Shown here: piece by piece, positions 27,994-38,172 of the stretch
Layout: each line of letters opens with the position of its first letter
How positions within the stretch are numbered: position 1 is the stretch's first letter
Assembly (NCBI GenBank): GCA_002345545.1
Contig: DDVW01000036.1
Coordinates: forward strand, 55,414 to 119,413
DNA length: 64,000 nt
Direction: 5' to 3'
DNA from: Stenotrophomonas sp. UBA2302
GTDB taxonomy: Bacteria > Pseudomonadota > Gammaproteobacteria > Xanthomonadales > Xanthomonadaceae
The notes under the pieces: generated by a model
The model's database searches: none
What the model saw: the letters and a program-made list of their open reading frames with translations, nothing else
What the model was told of the DNA's origin: nothing
Position numbers and translations under genes: made by a program

Positions 27994-29841
27994 ATGGATA
28001 CCGCGCTGACGCTGACCACCGACATGAAGCTCGTGCTCGGGCTGGTCGGCTTCACGATGGCGATGTTCCTGTTCGAGCGCATCCGCGCCGACGTGGTGGC
28101 GCTGGTGGTGATGGTGGTGCTGGGCGTCACCGGGCTGATCGCGCCGGAGGAGATCTTCGGCGGCTTCTCCGGCAACGCGGTGATGAGCATCATCGCCACC
28201 ACCATCCTCGGTGCCGGGCTGGACCGTACCGGCGCATTGAACCGGCTGGCCGGCTGGCTGCTGCGCCGCTCGCGTGGACTGGAACAGCGCCTGCTGCTGC
28301 TGACCTGCGCCACCGCCGGGCTGAACTCCTCCTTCATGCAGAATCCGTCGGTGATGGCGCTGTACCTGCCGGTCGCCTCGCGGCTGGCCTCGCGCACCGG
28401 GCTGACGCTGCAGCGGCTGCTGCTGCCGATCTCCGCGGCGATCGTGATGGGCGGCGCGCTGACCATGGTCGGCAACTCGCCGCTGATCCTGCTCAACGAC
28501 CTGCTGATCTCGGCCAACAACAACCTGCCTTCCGGCAGCGCCACCATCGAGCCGCTGCGCATGTTCGCGCCGCTGCCCATCGGCGTGGCACTGCTGCTCG
28601 CCTCGCTGCTGTACTTCCGTTTCCGCGGCGACCGCAAGCTTGCCGAGAACGAGAAAGAGGTCAACGGCGGGCAGACCCCGGCGCGTACCGACAGCTATTT
28701 CGCGCAGACCTACGGCATCAAGGGCGACGTCTTCGAACTGCTGGTCACCGCCGAGAGCCCGCTGGTCGGCATGACCGTCGGTGAAGCCGAGAGCCTGTTC
28801 GACGCCCCGCTGCTGCTGGCGCTGAAATCCGGCAACGACACCCGCCTGGCACCACCGGCGGACATGCGCATCTGGGTCGGCAGCGTGATCGGGGCGATGG
28901 GCGACAAGCGGCAGGTGGCCGATTTCGCCCAGAACCAGTTCCTGCGCATGTCCTCGCGCCTGCGCAACCTGGGCGACCTGTTCAACCCGGCCCGCGCCGG
29001 CATCTCCGAGGCGGTCATTCCGCCCACCTCCAAACTGATCGGCAAGACCGCCGGCCAGCTGCGGCTGCGCAAGGAACGCGGCATCAGCCTGCTGGCGATC
29101 AACCGCGACAAGCAGGTGATCCGCGAGGACGTGCGCAACGTGCCGCTGCGTAGCGGCGACATGCTGGTGTTCCACAGCATCTGGCAGGATCTGGCCGCCG
29201 CGGCGGAAAGCCGCGACTTCGTGGTGGTCACCGACTACCCCAAGGGCGAGCAGCGCCCGCACAAGTTCAAGATCGCCATGGCGATCTTCGCCCTGACCAT
29301 CATCATCGCGCTGACCTCCAGGCTGCCGGTCGCGCTGACCCTGCTCACCGGCGTGGCCGGCATGCTGCTGACCGGCGTGCTGCGCATGGACGAGGCCTAC
29401 GCCTCGATCAACTGGAAGACCATCTTCATGATGGCCGGGCTGATTCCGCTGGGCTGGGCGATGGACAGCAGCGGCGCGGCGGCGTGGATCGCCGGCCATA
29501 CCATCGACAAGCTGCCCGAAGGCATTCCGGTCTGGGCCCTGGAACTGGCGCTGGCCGTGCTCACCACCGCGTTCTCGCTGGTGATCAGCCATGTCGGCGC
29601 CACCATCGTGATGGTGCCCATCGCAGTCAACCTGGCGCTGGCGGTGGGCGGCAACCCCACCGCGTTCGCGCTGATCGTGGCGCTGTCGGCCTCCAACAAC
29701 CTGATGACCGCCTCCAACCCGGTCATCTCGATGATCACCGGGCCGGCCAAGTACGTACCACGCGAGCTGTGGCGGGTCGGCGCGCCGCTGTCGGCGATCT
29801 ATACGCTGGTGGTGGTGCTGATGATCAACCTGATGTTCTGA
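27994..29841 (+). CDS. SLC13-family permease with two central TrkA-C (RCK-C) domains
   Basis: This 615-residue carrier has about five membrane helices at each end and a soluble central part (about 225-415). The central part carries two TrkA-C-like repeats, PLVGMTVGEAESLF and SKLIGKTAGQLRLRKERGISLLAINRD. This is the layout of the divalent-anion:Na+ (DASS/CitT-like) group with regulatory inserts. The paired SxNNxxTxxNP-type turns (GNSPLILL and ASNNLMTASNPV) form the substrate and sodium site. Sulfate or a dicarboxylate are likely substrates but cannot be told apart here. Confidence 0.88.
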   Translation: MDTALTLTTDMKLVLGLVGFTMAMFLFERIRADVVALVVMVVLGVTGLIAPEEIFGGFSGNAVMSIIATTILGAGLDRTGALNRLAGWLLRRSRGLEQRLLLLTCATAGLNSSFMQNPSVMALYLPVASRLASRTGLTLQRLLLPISAAIVMGGALTMVGNSPLILLNDLLISANNNLPSGSATIEPLRMFAPLPIGVALLLASLLYFRFRGDRKLAENEKEVNGGQTPARTDSYFAQTYGIKGDVFELLVTAESPLVGMTVGEAESLFDAPLLLALKSGNDTRLAPPADMRIWVGSVIGAMGDKRQVADFAQNQFLRMSSRLRNLGDLFNPARAGISEAVIPPTSKLIGKTAGQLRLRKERGISLLAINRDKQVIREDVRNVPLRSGDMLVFHSIWQDLAAAAESRDFVVVTDYPKGEQRPHKFKIAMAIFALTIIIALTSRLPVALTLLTGVAGMLLTGVLRMDEAYASINWKTIFMMAGLIPLGWAMDSSGAAAWIAGHTIDKLPEGIPVWALELALAVLTTAFSLVISHVGATIVMVPIAVNLALAVGGNPTAFALIVALSASNNLMTASNPVISMITGPAKYVPRELWRVGAPLSAIYTLVVVLMINLMF

Positions 29842-29873
29842 GCGTGGCGTTGCGCGACACGCGCACGGTGACC

Positions 29874-30224
29874 TCAATCGGCCAGATAGACCTTGCCGTC
29901 GGCAATCCGCACCGGCACCACGCGCAAGTTGTCGCCACGGCACGGCCCGGCCACGCATTGGCCGTGGAGCGTCTCGAAACTGGCGCCGTGCACCGCGCAC
30001 ACCAGATGGCCCTCCTTGCTCTTGAGGAACTGGCCCGGCGCCCAGTCCAGCGCCCGCCCGGCATGCGGGCAGACGTTCAGCCACGCACGCACTTGCTGCC
30101 CGTCGCGATACAGCACCAGCGGCTCGGAAGAGCCGTCGATCATCGCCTGCGCCGCGTGGAAACCCCGGTCGGGCAGGTTGTCGAGCACGGCCAGTTCGGT
30201 TTGGGCGACGGGGGTGACGGACAT
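29874..30224 (-). CDS. Rieske [2Fe-2S] protein
   Basis: The 116-residue soluble protein has the Rieske cluster ligands C52 and H54 (VCPHAGRALDW) and C76 and H79 (CAVHGASFE). It resembles the ferredoxin components of dioxygenases or NirD-like proteins. No oxygenase partner lies next to it. I start at MSVTPVAQTELA; longer upstream frames look non-coding. It is convergent with the SLC13 gene, with a 32-bp gap. Confidence 0.9.
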   Translation of the reverse strand: MSVTPVAQTELAVLDNLPDRGFHAAQAMIDGSSEPLVLYRDGQQVRAWLNVCPHAGRALDWAPGQFLKSKEGHLVCAVHGASFETLHGQCVAGPCRGDNLRVVPVRIADGKVYLAD

Positions 30225-30391
30225 GACAGGCACCGGTACGGACAGGAGCCGCGATTGTCGCATGTAGCCGCCACTGCCCCGCCGGCAGCCGGCTGTCGAT
30301 GAACGGTCCGCAGCTGGCTTTAACAACAAATTCACGCTTGCGTTTGAACCGTCACAGATACTGCGTCCAGTACCACTGTCATTGTCATGCC

Positions 30392-30673
30392 ATGCATATC
30401 CGCTATATCCAGTTCGCCAAGCTCCGCAATCTGTTCGAGCCGCGCAAGCCGCGCAACCCGCTCGTACGGCTGGCCCTGGGTCTGCTCGGCCTGGTGATAC
30501 TGGCCGTGCTGATCGTCGGCGGGCTGTTCATCGGTGCGGCCATGATCCTCGGCGGCGTGGCCTGGAAGCTGCTGGCCCCGCGCAAATCCCGGGCTTCGCA
30601 CGCAACCCCGTCCAACGTGGTCGATGCCGAATACCGCGTGGTACGCAAGGCCGTGCTGCCGCACGCCCGTTGA
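30392..30673 (+). CDS. Small membrane protein, unknown function
   Basis: The 93-residue protein has a basic N terminus (KLRNLFEPRKPRNP), a long hydrophobic stretch at about 24-60 (enough for one or two helices with GGLFIGAAMILGG turns), and a basic tail. I recognise no family. It reads in the same direction as the FAH-family gene 57 bp downstream. The low-GC leader before ATG 30392 (AATTCACGCTTGC region) may hold its promoter. Confidence 0.55.
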   Translation: MHIRYIQFAKLRNLFEPRKPRNPLVRLALGLLGLVILAVLIVGGLFIGAAMILGGVAWKLLAPRKSRASHATPSNVVDAEYRVVRKAVLPHAR

Positions 30674-30730
30674 AGCGCGGAACGGCTGCAATCCGCTAGA
30701 CTTCCGCGTTGTTTCACGCGGAGGCACACC

Positions 30731-31432
30731 ATGACCGATCTGATTCCCGCCCTGCCCCAGCCCCGCATCCCGGTGGCCGGCGGCGGCACGTTTCCCGTGC
30801 ACCGCATCTACTGCGTGGGCCGCAACTTTGCCGACCACGCCCGCGAGATGGGCGCCACGCCACCCCCGGCCAGCGAACGCGGCCAACCGATGTTCTTCAT
30901 GAAGCCGGCCGATGCCATCGTCACCGGTGATACTCCGGTGCCGTATCCACCGGCCACCGCCGACCTGCACCATGAAGTGGAACTGGTCGTCGCGCTCGGC
31001 AAGGATGCGCCGGCCGGCGTGTTGCCGGTGGCCGATGCAATGGCGCTGGTGCTGGCCTATGGCGTGGGTCTGGACCTGACCCGGCGCGACCTGCAGGCCG
31101 CTGCCAAGGCCAAGGGCGGGCCGTGGGACATCGCCAAGGGCTTCGATCATTCCGCGCCGGTCAGCCCCCTGGTGCCGGCCGCGCAGGTGGGCGAACTGGC
31201 CACGCTGGAGCTGTCGCTGGAGATCAACGGCCAGCTGCGGCAGAAGTCCACGCTGGATCAGATGATCTGGAACGTCGCCGAGATCCTGCACGAGCTGTCC
31301 AAACTGTACGCACTGCGCGCCGGCGACCTTGTTTTCATGGGCACCCCGGCCGGCGTGGCCGCGCTGCAACGCGGTGACCGCTTCAGCGCGCGCCTGGGCG
31401 ATATCGCCCGCCGCGACGGCATCATCGCCTGA
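30731..31432 (+). CDS. Fumarylacetoacetate hydrolase-family protein
   Basis: This 233-residue enzyme has the FAH fold: [16 protein letters not shown] near the start, [10 protein letters not shown], metal-ligand region [13 protein letters not shown] (about 78-90), and the late [15 protein letters not shown]. The family includes acylpyruvases (FAHD1/YcgM-like) and oxaloacetate decarboxylases or tautomerases. The short length and sequence favour the YcgM/FAHD1 type, but the substrate is not certain. GGAGG precedes the ATG. Confidence 0.9.
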   Translation: MTDLIPALPQPRIPVAGGGTFPVHRIYCVGRNFADHAREMGATPPPASERGQPMFFMKPADAIVTGDTPVPYPPATADLHHEVELVVALGKDAPAGVLPVADAMALVLAYGVGLDLTRRDLQAAAKAKGGPWDIAKGFDHSAPVSPLVPAAQVGELATLELSLEINGQLRQKSTLDQMIWNVAEILHELSKLYALRAGDLVFMGTPAGVAALQRGDRFSARLGDIARRDGIIA

Positions 31433-31493
31433 CGGCACATCCACGGGGTACGCTGCGGCGGCTCCCACCTATCGCACTGCAAAGGAGAAAAAC

Positions 31494-31907
31494 ATGGGAA
31501 TGATCAGTGAGTTCAAGGAATTCGCGATGCGCGGCAACGTCATCGACCTGGCGGTCGGTGTCGTCATCGGCGGCGCATTCGGCAAGATCGTCACCTCGCT
31601 GGTGGACAAGGTGATCATGCCGCCGATCGGCTGGCTGATCGGCAATGTGGATTTCTCCGCGCTGGCCTGGGAGCTGGCACCGGCCAAGATCGGTGCCGAC
31701 GGCGTGGAAGTGCCGGCGGTGGTGATCGGCTACGGCGATTTCATCAATACGCTTATCCAGTTCATCATCGTCGCCTTCGCCATCTTCATGCTGATCAAGG
31801 TGATCAACAGGCTCTCGCGCAAGAAGGCCGAAGAGCCGGCGGCACCGGCCGAGCCGAGCGAGGAAGTGCTGCTGCTGCGCGAGATCCGCGACAACCTGAA
31901 GCGCTGA
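31494..31907 (+). CDS. mscL: Large-conductance mechanosensitive channel
   Basis: The 137-residue MscL begins [23 protein letters not shown] and has two transmembrane helices (about 15-45 and 75-98) and the amphipathic C-terminal helix [15 protein letters not shown]. It opens under high membrane tension to release solutes after osmotic downshock. AAAGGAG gives a strong ribosome site. A 14-bp stem terminator follows. Confidence 0.98.
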   Translation: MGMISEFKEFAMRGNVIDLAVGVVIGGAFGKIVTSLVDKVIMPPIGWLIGNVDFSALAWELAPAKIGADGVEVPAVVIGYGDFINTLIQFIIVAFAIFMLIKVINRLSRKKAEEPAAPAEPSEEVLLLREIRDNLKR

Positions 31908-32020
31908 GCATCGCCATCACCGCACCCGGCAGGGAAAGCGCCACACAGCGTTTTTCCCATGCCGGCAGGCCGATGGAATCCATGCGTATATGGCCATCAC
32001 CAATGCCGGCAACATCCCGG

Positions 32021-32055
32021 ACAACAAAGGCGCCTCAAGGGCGCCTTTGTTGTTT
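32021..32055. terminator. Bidirectional terminator between mscL and the SPOUT methyltransferase gene
   Basis: ACAACAAAGGCGCC (32021-32034) pairs perfectly with GGCGCCTTTGTTGT (32040-32053), a 14-bp stem with a 5-nt loop and T-rich ends on both strands. It lies between the two convergent stops. Confidence 0.88.
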
Positions 32056-32071
32056 CAACGCGTCGAAATGA

Positions 32072-32914
32072 TCAGCGCCGGAACTGGCGGCTGTACCAGC
32101 TGCCGAGGAACACCGCCGTGGCCGAAGCCACGTTGAGGCTCTCCACCGCACCGCTGCCGGGAATGGACAGGCGCAGGTCGCAGCCCTGTGCGAACTCGCG
32201 ATCCATGCCCTCGCCCTCGGCGCCCATCACATAGACCATGCGTTCCGGCAGGGCCGCGGTGAACACATTGTCCCCGCCCTCGACCAGCGTGGCCGCCAGC
32301 CCGAAGCCGGCATCGCGCAGCTGTGCGACGGCCTGCGGCAACGCCGGCAGACGCACCAGCGGCACGAACTCGGCACCGCCCTCGGCCACGCGCGCGGCCG
32401 CGCCCGACAGTGCCAGCGGCGAGTCGCCCGGCAACAGGATCGCGCCGACACCGAAGTGCGCGGCGGTGCGCAGGATCGCGCCGAAGTTGTGCGGATTGCC
32501 GACGCCATCGAGCCACAGCGCCAGCACCGGCCCCTCCTCCACCGCCGACAGCCACGCCGCCAGCGACAGCGGCTCGCGCTTGAGCACGTCGACCACCACG
32601 CCTTCATGGTGGGTGGTGGCGGCCAGCTTGTTGAGGTCGCCCTCGCCGACCACGCGGTAACCGACCCGGTTGGCCACGCACCACTTCAGCAGCGGCTGCA
32701 GGCGCGGGATCATCGCCTCGGCCAGATACAGCTTGCGCAGCGACTGCGGACGCTGCGCGAACATCGTCAGCACGGCGTTGACGCCGTACAGGCGCAGCTC
32801 ATCGCTGCCACGGATGGGCGGACCACCGCCGCCACTGCGCTCGGCAGCCGGGGCCGGTGGCGTGGCCCGTGGCGGACGTACGGAAGGACGGCGGTTGTTC
32901 CAGGGGTTGCTCAC
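32072..32914 (-). CDS. TrmH/SpoU-family RNA 2'-O-methyltransferase
   Basis: This 280-residue SPOUT enzyme has a disordered N terminus (Pro/Arg/Gly, about 1-36), a substrate-binding domain (LRLYGVNAVLTMFAQRPQ onward) and the knotted SAM domain. The three motifs are GNPHNFGAILRTAAHFG, VMGAEGEGM and IPGSGAVESLNVASATAV. Relatives include RlmB and TrmH, but the unusual N terminus resembles neither exactly, so the target RNA is open. Confidence 0.88.
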   Translation of the reverse strand: MSNPWNNRRPSVRPPRATPPAPAAERSGGGGPPIRGSDELRLYGVNAVLTMFAQRPQSLRKLYLAEAMIPRLQPLLKWCVANRVGYRVVGEGDLNKLAATTHHEGVVVDVLKREPLSLAAWLSAVEEGPVLALWLDGVGNPHNFGAILRTAAHFGVGAILLPGDSPLALSGAAARVAEGGAEFVPLVRLPALPQAVAQLRDAGFGLAATLVEGGDNVFTAALPERMVYVMGAEGEGMDREFAQGCDLRLSIPGSGAVESLNVASATAVFLGSWYSRQFRR

Positions 32915-32928
32915 TGCGTGTGTCTCTC

Positions 32929-34431
32929 TTATCTATTGCCGCGCCAGAAATCGGCGTTCTTGATGCCCAGCGCATCCGGGTTGAAGACCGGGTCCAGGCC
33001 CTGCTTCTTCTGCTGCTCGTAATCGCGCAGCGCCAGCATCGCCGGCTTCTGCAGGATGAAGATGGCGATGACGTTCAGCCAGGCCATCAGGCCCACGCCG
33101 ATGTCGCCCAGCGCCCAGGCCATCTTGGCGTTGTGGAAGGCGCCGAACACCACCATGCCCATGATGCCAAGACGCAGCGCCAGTGTCGCCAGCGGGTGGG
33201 TGCGGTTGCTGCCGGCCAGGTAGGTCAGGTTTGTTTCGGCCATGTAGTAGTAGGCCATGATCGTGGTGAAGGCGAAGAAGAACAGCGCCAGCGCGACGAA
33301 ACCCGCACCCCAGCCCGGCAGCACCGATTCCACCGCGGCCTGGGTGAACAGCGCGCCTTCGGACGGCGCCAGCCCGGGCACGCCGGTGACGATGGCCTCC
33401 AGCTTCTGCGCACCGCCTTCGGTGACTTCACGGAACACGTTGTACATGCCGGTGGACAGCAGCAGGAACGCGGTGGAGGTGCACACCAGCATGGTGTCGA
33501 AGTAGATCGCGAAGGCCTGCACGTAGCCCTGCTTGGCCGGGTGCGAGACTTCGGCCGCGGCGGCGGCGTGCGGGCCGGTGCCCTGTCCGGCCTCGTTGGC
33601 ATAGATGCCGCGCTTCACACCCCAGGCGATGGCCTGGCCGATGATCGCGCCAAACGCCGCATGCGCGCCAAAGGCACTGGAGAAGATGTCGGCGAACATC
33701 GCCGGCACCTTGCTGGCGTTGAGCATCATCACCACGATCGCCATCAGGATGAAGGCCAGCGCCATGAACGGCACGATCACCTCGGCGAAACTGGCGATGC
33801 GCTTGATCCCGCCGAAGATGATCATGCCCAGCAGGGCCGCCACCGCCAGCCCGATCCACAGCTTCATGCTGCCGGCACCGCCAAACCTGGCACAGGCGTC
33901 AGCGCCGGTGCACAGCACGTTGACCGCGCTGTCGGCGATCGCGTTGGCCTGCACGCCCGGCAGCAGGAAGCCGGCGGCGATGACCGTGGCCACGGCGAAG
34001 GTCGCCGCATACCACTTCAGGCCCATCGCCTTTTCGATGTAGTAGGCCGGGCCGCCGCGGTAGCGGCCTTCGGCATCCTTGGTCTTGTAGATCTGCGCCA
34101 GCGTCGATTCCACATAGGAGGTGGACGCGCCGAGGAAGCCCATCACCCACATCCAGAAGATCGCGCCCGGGCCGCCATAGGCGATGGCCGTGGCCACGCC
34201 GGCGATATTGCCGATACCCATGCGCCCGGCCATCGACATGGCCAGTGCCTGGAAGGAGGAGATGCCGGCATCGGATTTCTGCCCGCGTACCGTCAGCCGG
34301 CACATCTCGGCAAAACCGCGTATCTGCATGAAGCGCGTGCGCACGGTGAACCAGAGACCTGCCCCCAGACACATGAAGATGAGCGCATTGCTCCAGATGA
34401 TGCCGTTGATGTAGTCGACGATGGATTCCAC
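32929..34431 (-). CDS. AGCS-family alanine/glycine:sodium symporter
   Basis: The 500-residue membrane protein has about eleven helices. GRMGIGNIAGVATAIAYGGP (about 69-88) is the AGCS signature that forms the Na+ and amino-acid site. YANEAGQGTGPHAAAAAEV is the second family motif. It imports alanine or glycine with sodium. It lies 14 bp upstream of the methyltransferase gene, so the two could be co-transcribed. Confidence 0.93.
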   Translation of the reverse strand: MESIVDYINGIIWSNALIFMCLGAGLWFTVRTRFMQIRGFAEMCRLTVRGQKSDAGISSFQALAMSMAGRMGIGNIAGVATAIAYGGPGAIFWMWVMGFLGASTSYVESTLAQIYKTKDAEGRYRGGPAYYIEKAMGLKWYAATFAVATVIAAGFLLPGVQANAIADSAVNVLCTGADACARFGGAGSMKLWIGLAVAALLGMIIFGGIKRIASFAEVIVPFMALAFILMAIVVMMLNASKVPAMFADIFSSAFGAHAAFGAIIGQAIAWGVKRGIYANEAGQGTGPHAAAAAEVSHPAKQGYVQAFAIYFDTMLVCTSTAFLLLSTGMYNVFREVTEGGAQKLEAIVTGVPGLAPSEGALFTQAAVESVLPGWGAGFVALALFFFAFTTIMAYYYMAETNLTYLAGSNRTHPLATLALRLGIMGMVVFGAFHNAKMAWALGDIGVGLMAWLNVIAIFILQKPAMLALRDYEQQKKQGLDPVFNPDALGIKNADFWRGNR

Positions 34432-34547
34432 GTGATTCCCCGCAAAAGCTGAAAGTAGCGGCCCCGCCTGCGGGACCGGCCGATTTTTCCACGTTCAGGC
34501 CCGGATGTGCAGGCCCGTCACGCGCTTGGCGGCAACGGACGCAAGCG

Positions 34548-35054
34548 TCAGAAACACCGCATGTCATGCAATACGCCGTCCTTGAAAACCGCCTGGCGCT
34601 CCACGCCTTCCTCAATGAATCCATTCTTCAGCAACACCCGGGCCGAGGCCGGATTGCCCGCCATCACCTGTGCGGCCAACCGTGCCAGCCCCAGCTCCCG
34701 CATCACCCACGGCGCGTAGGCGGCAACCACCGCGGTCATCACGCCCTGTCCCCAATAGCGCCGCCCCAGCCAGTAGCCCAGTGACGCCGAATAGCGGCGC
34801 TCATGCTGCCCCGGTGTCACGCCGATACCGCCACAGGCCTGGCCGTCGATCTCCAGCGCGAATACCGGGCCGCCCAGATCCAGCACCCGCCCGGTGAGGA
34901 ACGCCTCGCCATCGTTGCGCGTATAGGGATACGGGAAGCGCGTGCCCAGACCGCGCGACACCGCCGCGTCATCGGCATGCAGCAGCAGCGATTCCAGATC
35001 GTCCTGCCGCCACGGCCGCATCCGCACCCGGCCCTGCAGCAGCGGCTCATGCAT
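34548..35054 (-). CDS. GNAT-family N-acetyltransferase (RimJ/RimL-like) coupled to the RND pump
   Basis: This 168-residue GNAT protein has the acetyl-CoA motif A in YWLGRRYWGQGVMTAVV and the late NPASARVLLKNGFIEEG. The RimJ/RimL type usually acetylates protein N termini, small metabolites or antibiotics. Its ATG overlaps the end of the RND pump gene by 8 nt, so translation is probably coupled. An antibiotic-modifying role alongside efflux is possible but unproven. Confidence 0.87.
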   Translation of the reverse strand: MHEPLLQGRVRMRPWRQDDLESLLLHADDAAVSRGLGTRFPYPYTRNDGEAFLTGRVLDLGGPVFALEIDGQACGGIGVTPGQHERRYSASLGYWLGRRYWGQGVMTAVVAAYAPWVMRELGLARLAAQVMAGNPASARVLLKNGFIEEGVERQAVFKDGVLHDMRCF

Positions 35055-38000
35055 GGCCGCCCACCGCCGGCGTCTCGCGCTCCTGTCGGGCCAGCTCGTT
35101 GGCCACCGTCTGCGGCGACTGCGTGTACGGCGCCAGCAGCGCATAGAACGCCGGCACCACGAACAGCGACAGGAAGGTGGACACGGTGACGCCGAAGATC
35201 ACCACCACGCCGATGGTGGCGCGGCTGGCCGAACCGGGGCCACCGGCCACAACCAGCGGAATCGCGCCGACCACCGTGGCGATGGAGGTCATCAGGATCG
35301 GGCGCAGGCGCACCATCGCCGATTCGACGATGGCCCGGTGCACGTTGCGGCCTTCATCGCGCAGCTGGTTGGCGAACTCGACGATCAGGATGCCGTTCTT
35401 GGCGGCAAGCCCGACCAGCATGACGATGCCGATCTGGCTGAACAGGTTGAGCGTGCCACCGCTGAGGTACAGCCCGAGCAGCGCGCCGAGCACGCCCAGC
35501 GGCACGGTCAGCATGATCACCAGCGGGTGGATGAAGCTCTCGAACTGCGCGGCCAGCACCAGATAGACCACCAGCAGCGCCATCGCGAAGGTCAGCAGCA
35601 CCGCGCTGCCGGCGCGCTGGTACTCGCGCGACTCGCCCTTCCAGTCGATCTGCGCATACTCCGGCAGCTCCTCGCGCGCGACGTCCTGCACCCAGGCGAT
35701 GGCCTCGCCCAGCGTGTGCCCGGGGGCGACGTTGGCGCTGATGGTGATCGAGCGCAGCCGGTTGAAGCGGTTCAGGCTGCCGGCCTCGGCCACTTCACTG
35801 AGCGTGACCAAGTTGGACAGCGGCACCAGTTCGCCCGAACGCGCCCGCACCTGGATCGCAGCCAGGTCGGCCGGCGAGGCGCGGCCTTCGCGTGCGGCCT
35901 GCACCAGCACGTCGTACTCCTCGCCGTTGTCGACGAAGGTGGTGACGCGACGCGAGCCCATCATCGTCTCCAGCGCGCGGCCGATGTCGGTGACGGAAAT
36001 CCCCAGGTCGGCAGCACGCTGGCGGTCGATATTCACCCGCATCTGCGGCCGGGTTTCCTTGTAATCCGAATCGGCGCCGACCAGCCCCGGGTAATCGGCC
36101 ATGCGCGCGAGCAGGCGATCACGCCACTGCGCGATCTCGGCATATTCCGGGCCGCCGAGCACGATCTGGAACGGCTGGCCGAAGCTGCGCACCAGACCCC
36201 CGCCGACCATCGTGCGCACGCGCACGCCGCTCAGTCCGTTGAGCTGCTTCTGCAGGTCGCTGGCGACATCGGCGGTGGCCTCGGTGCGGTCGCGCCACGG
36301 CTGCAGGAACACGCTCATGCGGCCGGTATGCATCTCCTCGTTGTTGCCCCAGCCACCGGGTACGCGCGGATTGGCGCGGACGATGGGTTCGTTGGGTCCG
36401 ACGAACTGCGAGACGATCCGCTCGACCTGCTGCACCTGGCCAACGGTGTAATCGAAACCGGCGCCTTCCGGGCCATCGATCATGATCTGGAACGAGCCGC
36501 GGTCCTCGGCCGGGGCCAGCTCCGAGGGCAGCACGGTGAGCAGGCCCCAGCTGGCGCCCAGCGCGGCCAGCATCACCAGACCGAAGATCCAGGTGCGCTG
36601 CACGTGCCTGTCCAGCACCCGCCCGTAGGCGGCCGATACCCGCTCCAGCTGGCGGTTGATGAAGCCATGCAGGCGGCCGACCTTGCGCTCGCTGTGCGGC
36701 TTGAGCAGCTTGGAGGCCATCATCGGCGTCAGCGTCAGCGCCACGAACGCCGACAGCGCCACCGCCGAGGCCAGCGCCACCGCCAGTTCGCGGAACAGGC
36801 GGCCGGTATTGCCTTCAAGGAAGCCCACCGGCAGGAACACCGCCACCAGCACCGCGGTGGTGGCGATCACCGCGAACGCCACCTGGGTGGTGCCGCGCCG
36901 CGCGGCCACCAGCGGCGGCTCGCCCAGGTCGATGCGGCGCTGCACGTTTTCCACCACGACGATGGCGTCATCGACCACCAGTCCGATACACAGCACCAGC
37001 GCCAGCAGGGTGAACAGGTTGATCGAGAAGCCGAACGCGAACAGCGCGATGAACGCGGCCACCAGACACACCGGCACCGTCACCGCCGGGATCAGCGCCG
37101 CGCGCAGGCTGCCCAGAAACAGCCAGATCACCACCAGTACCAGCGCCATCGCCTCGACCAGCGTCCAGTACACCCGCTCCACCGCCGCCTCGATGAAGGT
37201 GGTGTTGTCGAAGGCGACGAAGATCTGCGTGCCCTTGGGCAGGGTCTGGCCGATGCGCTCGGCCTCGGCACGGGTCAGCCGCGCTACGTCCAGCGCGTTG
37301 GCGGTGGAGGTCTTGACGATGCCCAGGCCGACGCCCGGCTCGCCGTTGCTGCGGTAATAGGCGCGCCGCTCCGAGGAGGTCAGTTCGACCTTGGCCACGT
37401 CGCCCAGCCGCACCACGTAGCCGTCATCGCCCTTGCCCAGCGGGATGCTGGCAAAGTCCGCCGGGGCCACGTAGCTGCGCTCCACCCGCAGGGTGAAGTC
37501 GCGGTCGGCCGATTCGATGCGCCCGGCCGGCAGCTCCACGTTCTCGCTGCGCAGCGCCGATTCCACCTCGGCCACGGTCAGCCCGCGCGCGGCCAGCTGG
37601 TCGCGGTCCAGCCAGATCCGCATCGCATAGCGCTGGCGGCCGCCGATGCGGATCTGCGCCACGCCGTCGATGCTGGAGAAGCGGTCCACCACGTAACGCT
37701 CGGCGTAGTCGCTCAGCTCCAGCGTGTCCATCATGCTGGAACTCATGTTGAACCAGATGATCGGATCGGCGTCGCTCTCGACCTTGGCGATCTCAGGCGG
37801 CCGCGCCTCCTCGGGCATGCGGTCGGCGACGCGGCTGACCGCATCACGCACGTCGTTGGCGGCGGCCTCGATATCGCGGCTGGCGCTGAACTCGATGCTG
37901 ACCGAGGCGCGACCGTTGACGCTGCGCGCGTTGATCGTATCGATACCCTCGATGCCGGCCAGCGCGTCTTCCAGCACCTGGGTGACGCGGCTTTCGATCA

Positions 38001-38172
38001 CCGCGGCCGAGGCCCCGGTGTAGTCCACTGACACCGACACGATCGGCGGATCGATCGCCGGCAGCTCGCGCAGCGTCAGCCGGCCGAAGGACATCAGGCC
38101 CAGCACCACCAGCAACAGGCTCATCACCACGGCCAGCACCGGCCGCTTGATCGAAAGGTCGGACAGCTTCAT
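35047..38172 (-). CDS. RND-family efflux pump, inner-membrane transporter (AcrB/MexB superfamily)
   Basis: This 1041-residue pump has the twelve-helix RND layout with two large periplasmic domains. The proton-relay residues are present: the Asp pair in CIGLVVDDAIVVVENV (TM4) and Lys in GLAAKNGILIVEFAN (TM10). Sequence style resembles the heavy-duty HAE1 group without an outer-membrane factor next to it, as in Stenotrophomonas SmeGH-like pairs; that name is not certain. It overlaps the adaptor gene by 4 nt and the GNAT gene by 8 nt. A shared outer-membrane channel must be encoded elsewhere. Confidence 0.93.
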   Translation of the reverse strand: MKLSDLSIKRPVLAVVMSLLLVVLGLMSFGRLTLRELPAIDPPIVSVSVDYTGASAAVIESRVTQVLEDALAGIEGIDTINARSVNGRASVSIEFSASRDIEAAANDVRDAVSRVADRMPEEARPPEIAKVESDADPIIWFNMSSSMMDTLELSDYAERYVVDRFSSIDGVAQIRIGGRQRYAMRIWLDRDQLAARGLTVAEVESALRSENVELPAGRIESADRDFTLRVERSYVAPADFASIPLGKGDDGYVVRLGDVAKVELTSSERRAYYRSNGEPGVGLGIVKTSTANALDVARLTRAEAERIGQTLPKGTQIFVAFDNTTFIEAAVERVYWTLVEAMALVLVVIWLFLGSLRAALIPAVTVPVCLVAAFIALFAFGFSINLFTLLALVLCIGLVVDDAIVVVENVQRRIDLGEPPLVAARRGTTQVAFAVIATTAVLVAVFLPVGFLEGNTGRLFRELAVALASAVALSAFVALTLTPMMASKLLKPHSERKVGRLHGFINRQLERVSAAYGRVLDRHVQRTWIFGLVMLAALGASWGLLTVLPSELAPAEDRGSFQIMIDGPEGAGFDYTVGQVQQVERIVSQFVGPNEPIVRANPRVPGGWGNNEEMHTGRMSVFLQPWRDRTEATADVASDLQKQLNGLSGVRVRTMVGGGLVRSFGQPFQIVLGGPEYAEIAQWRDRLLARMADYPGLVGADSDYKETRPQMRVNIDRQRAADLGISVTDIGRALETMMGSRRVTTFVDNGEEYDVLVQAAREGRASPADLAAIQVRARSGELVPLSNLVTLSEVAEAGSLNRFNRLRSITISANVAPGHTLGEAIAWVQDVAREELPEYAQIDWKGESREYQRAGSAVLLTFAMALLVVYLVLAAQFESFIHPLVIMLTVPLGVLGALLGLYLSGGTLNLFSQIGIVMLVGLAAKNGILIVEFANQLRDEGRNVHRAIVESAMVRLRPILMTSIATVVGAIPLVVAGGPGSASRATIGVVVIFGVTVSTFLSLFVVPAFYALLAPYTQSPQTVANELARQERETPAVGGHA

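Noticed and set aside
34457..34486. GC-rich imperfect hairpin followed by TTTTT on the plus strand
   Set aside because: No plus-strand gene ends there and the stem has a mismatch, so I do not call it a terminator.
34942..38031. A 1029-codon open frame antisense to the RND pump
   Set aside because: The product is rich in His, Arg and Gln and lacks any domain; this is the usual GC-driven mirror of a real gene.
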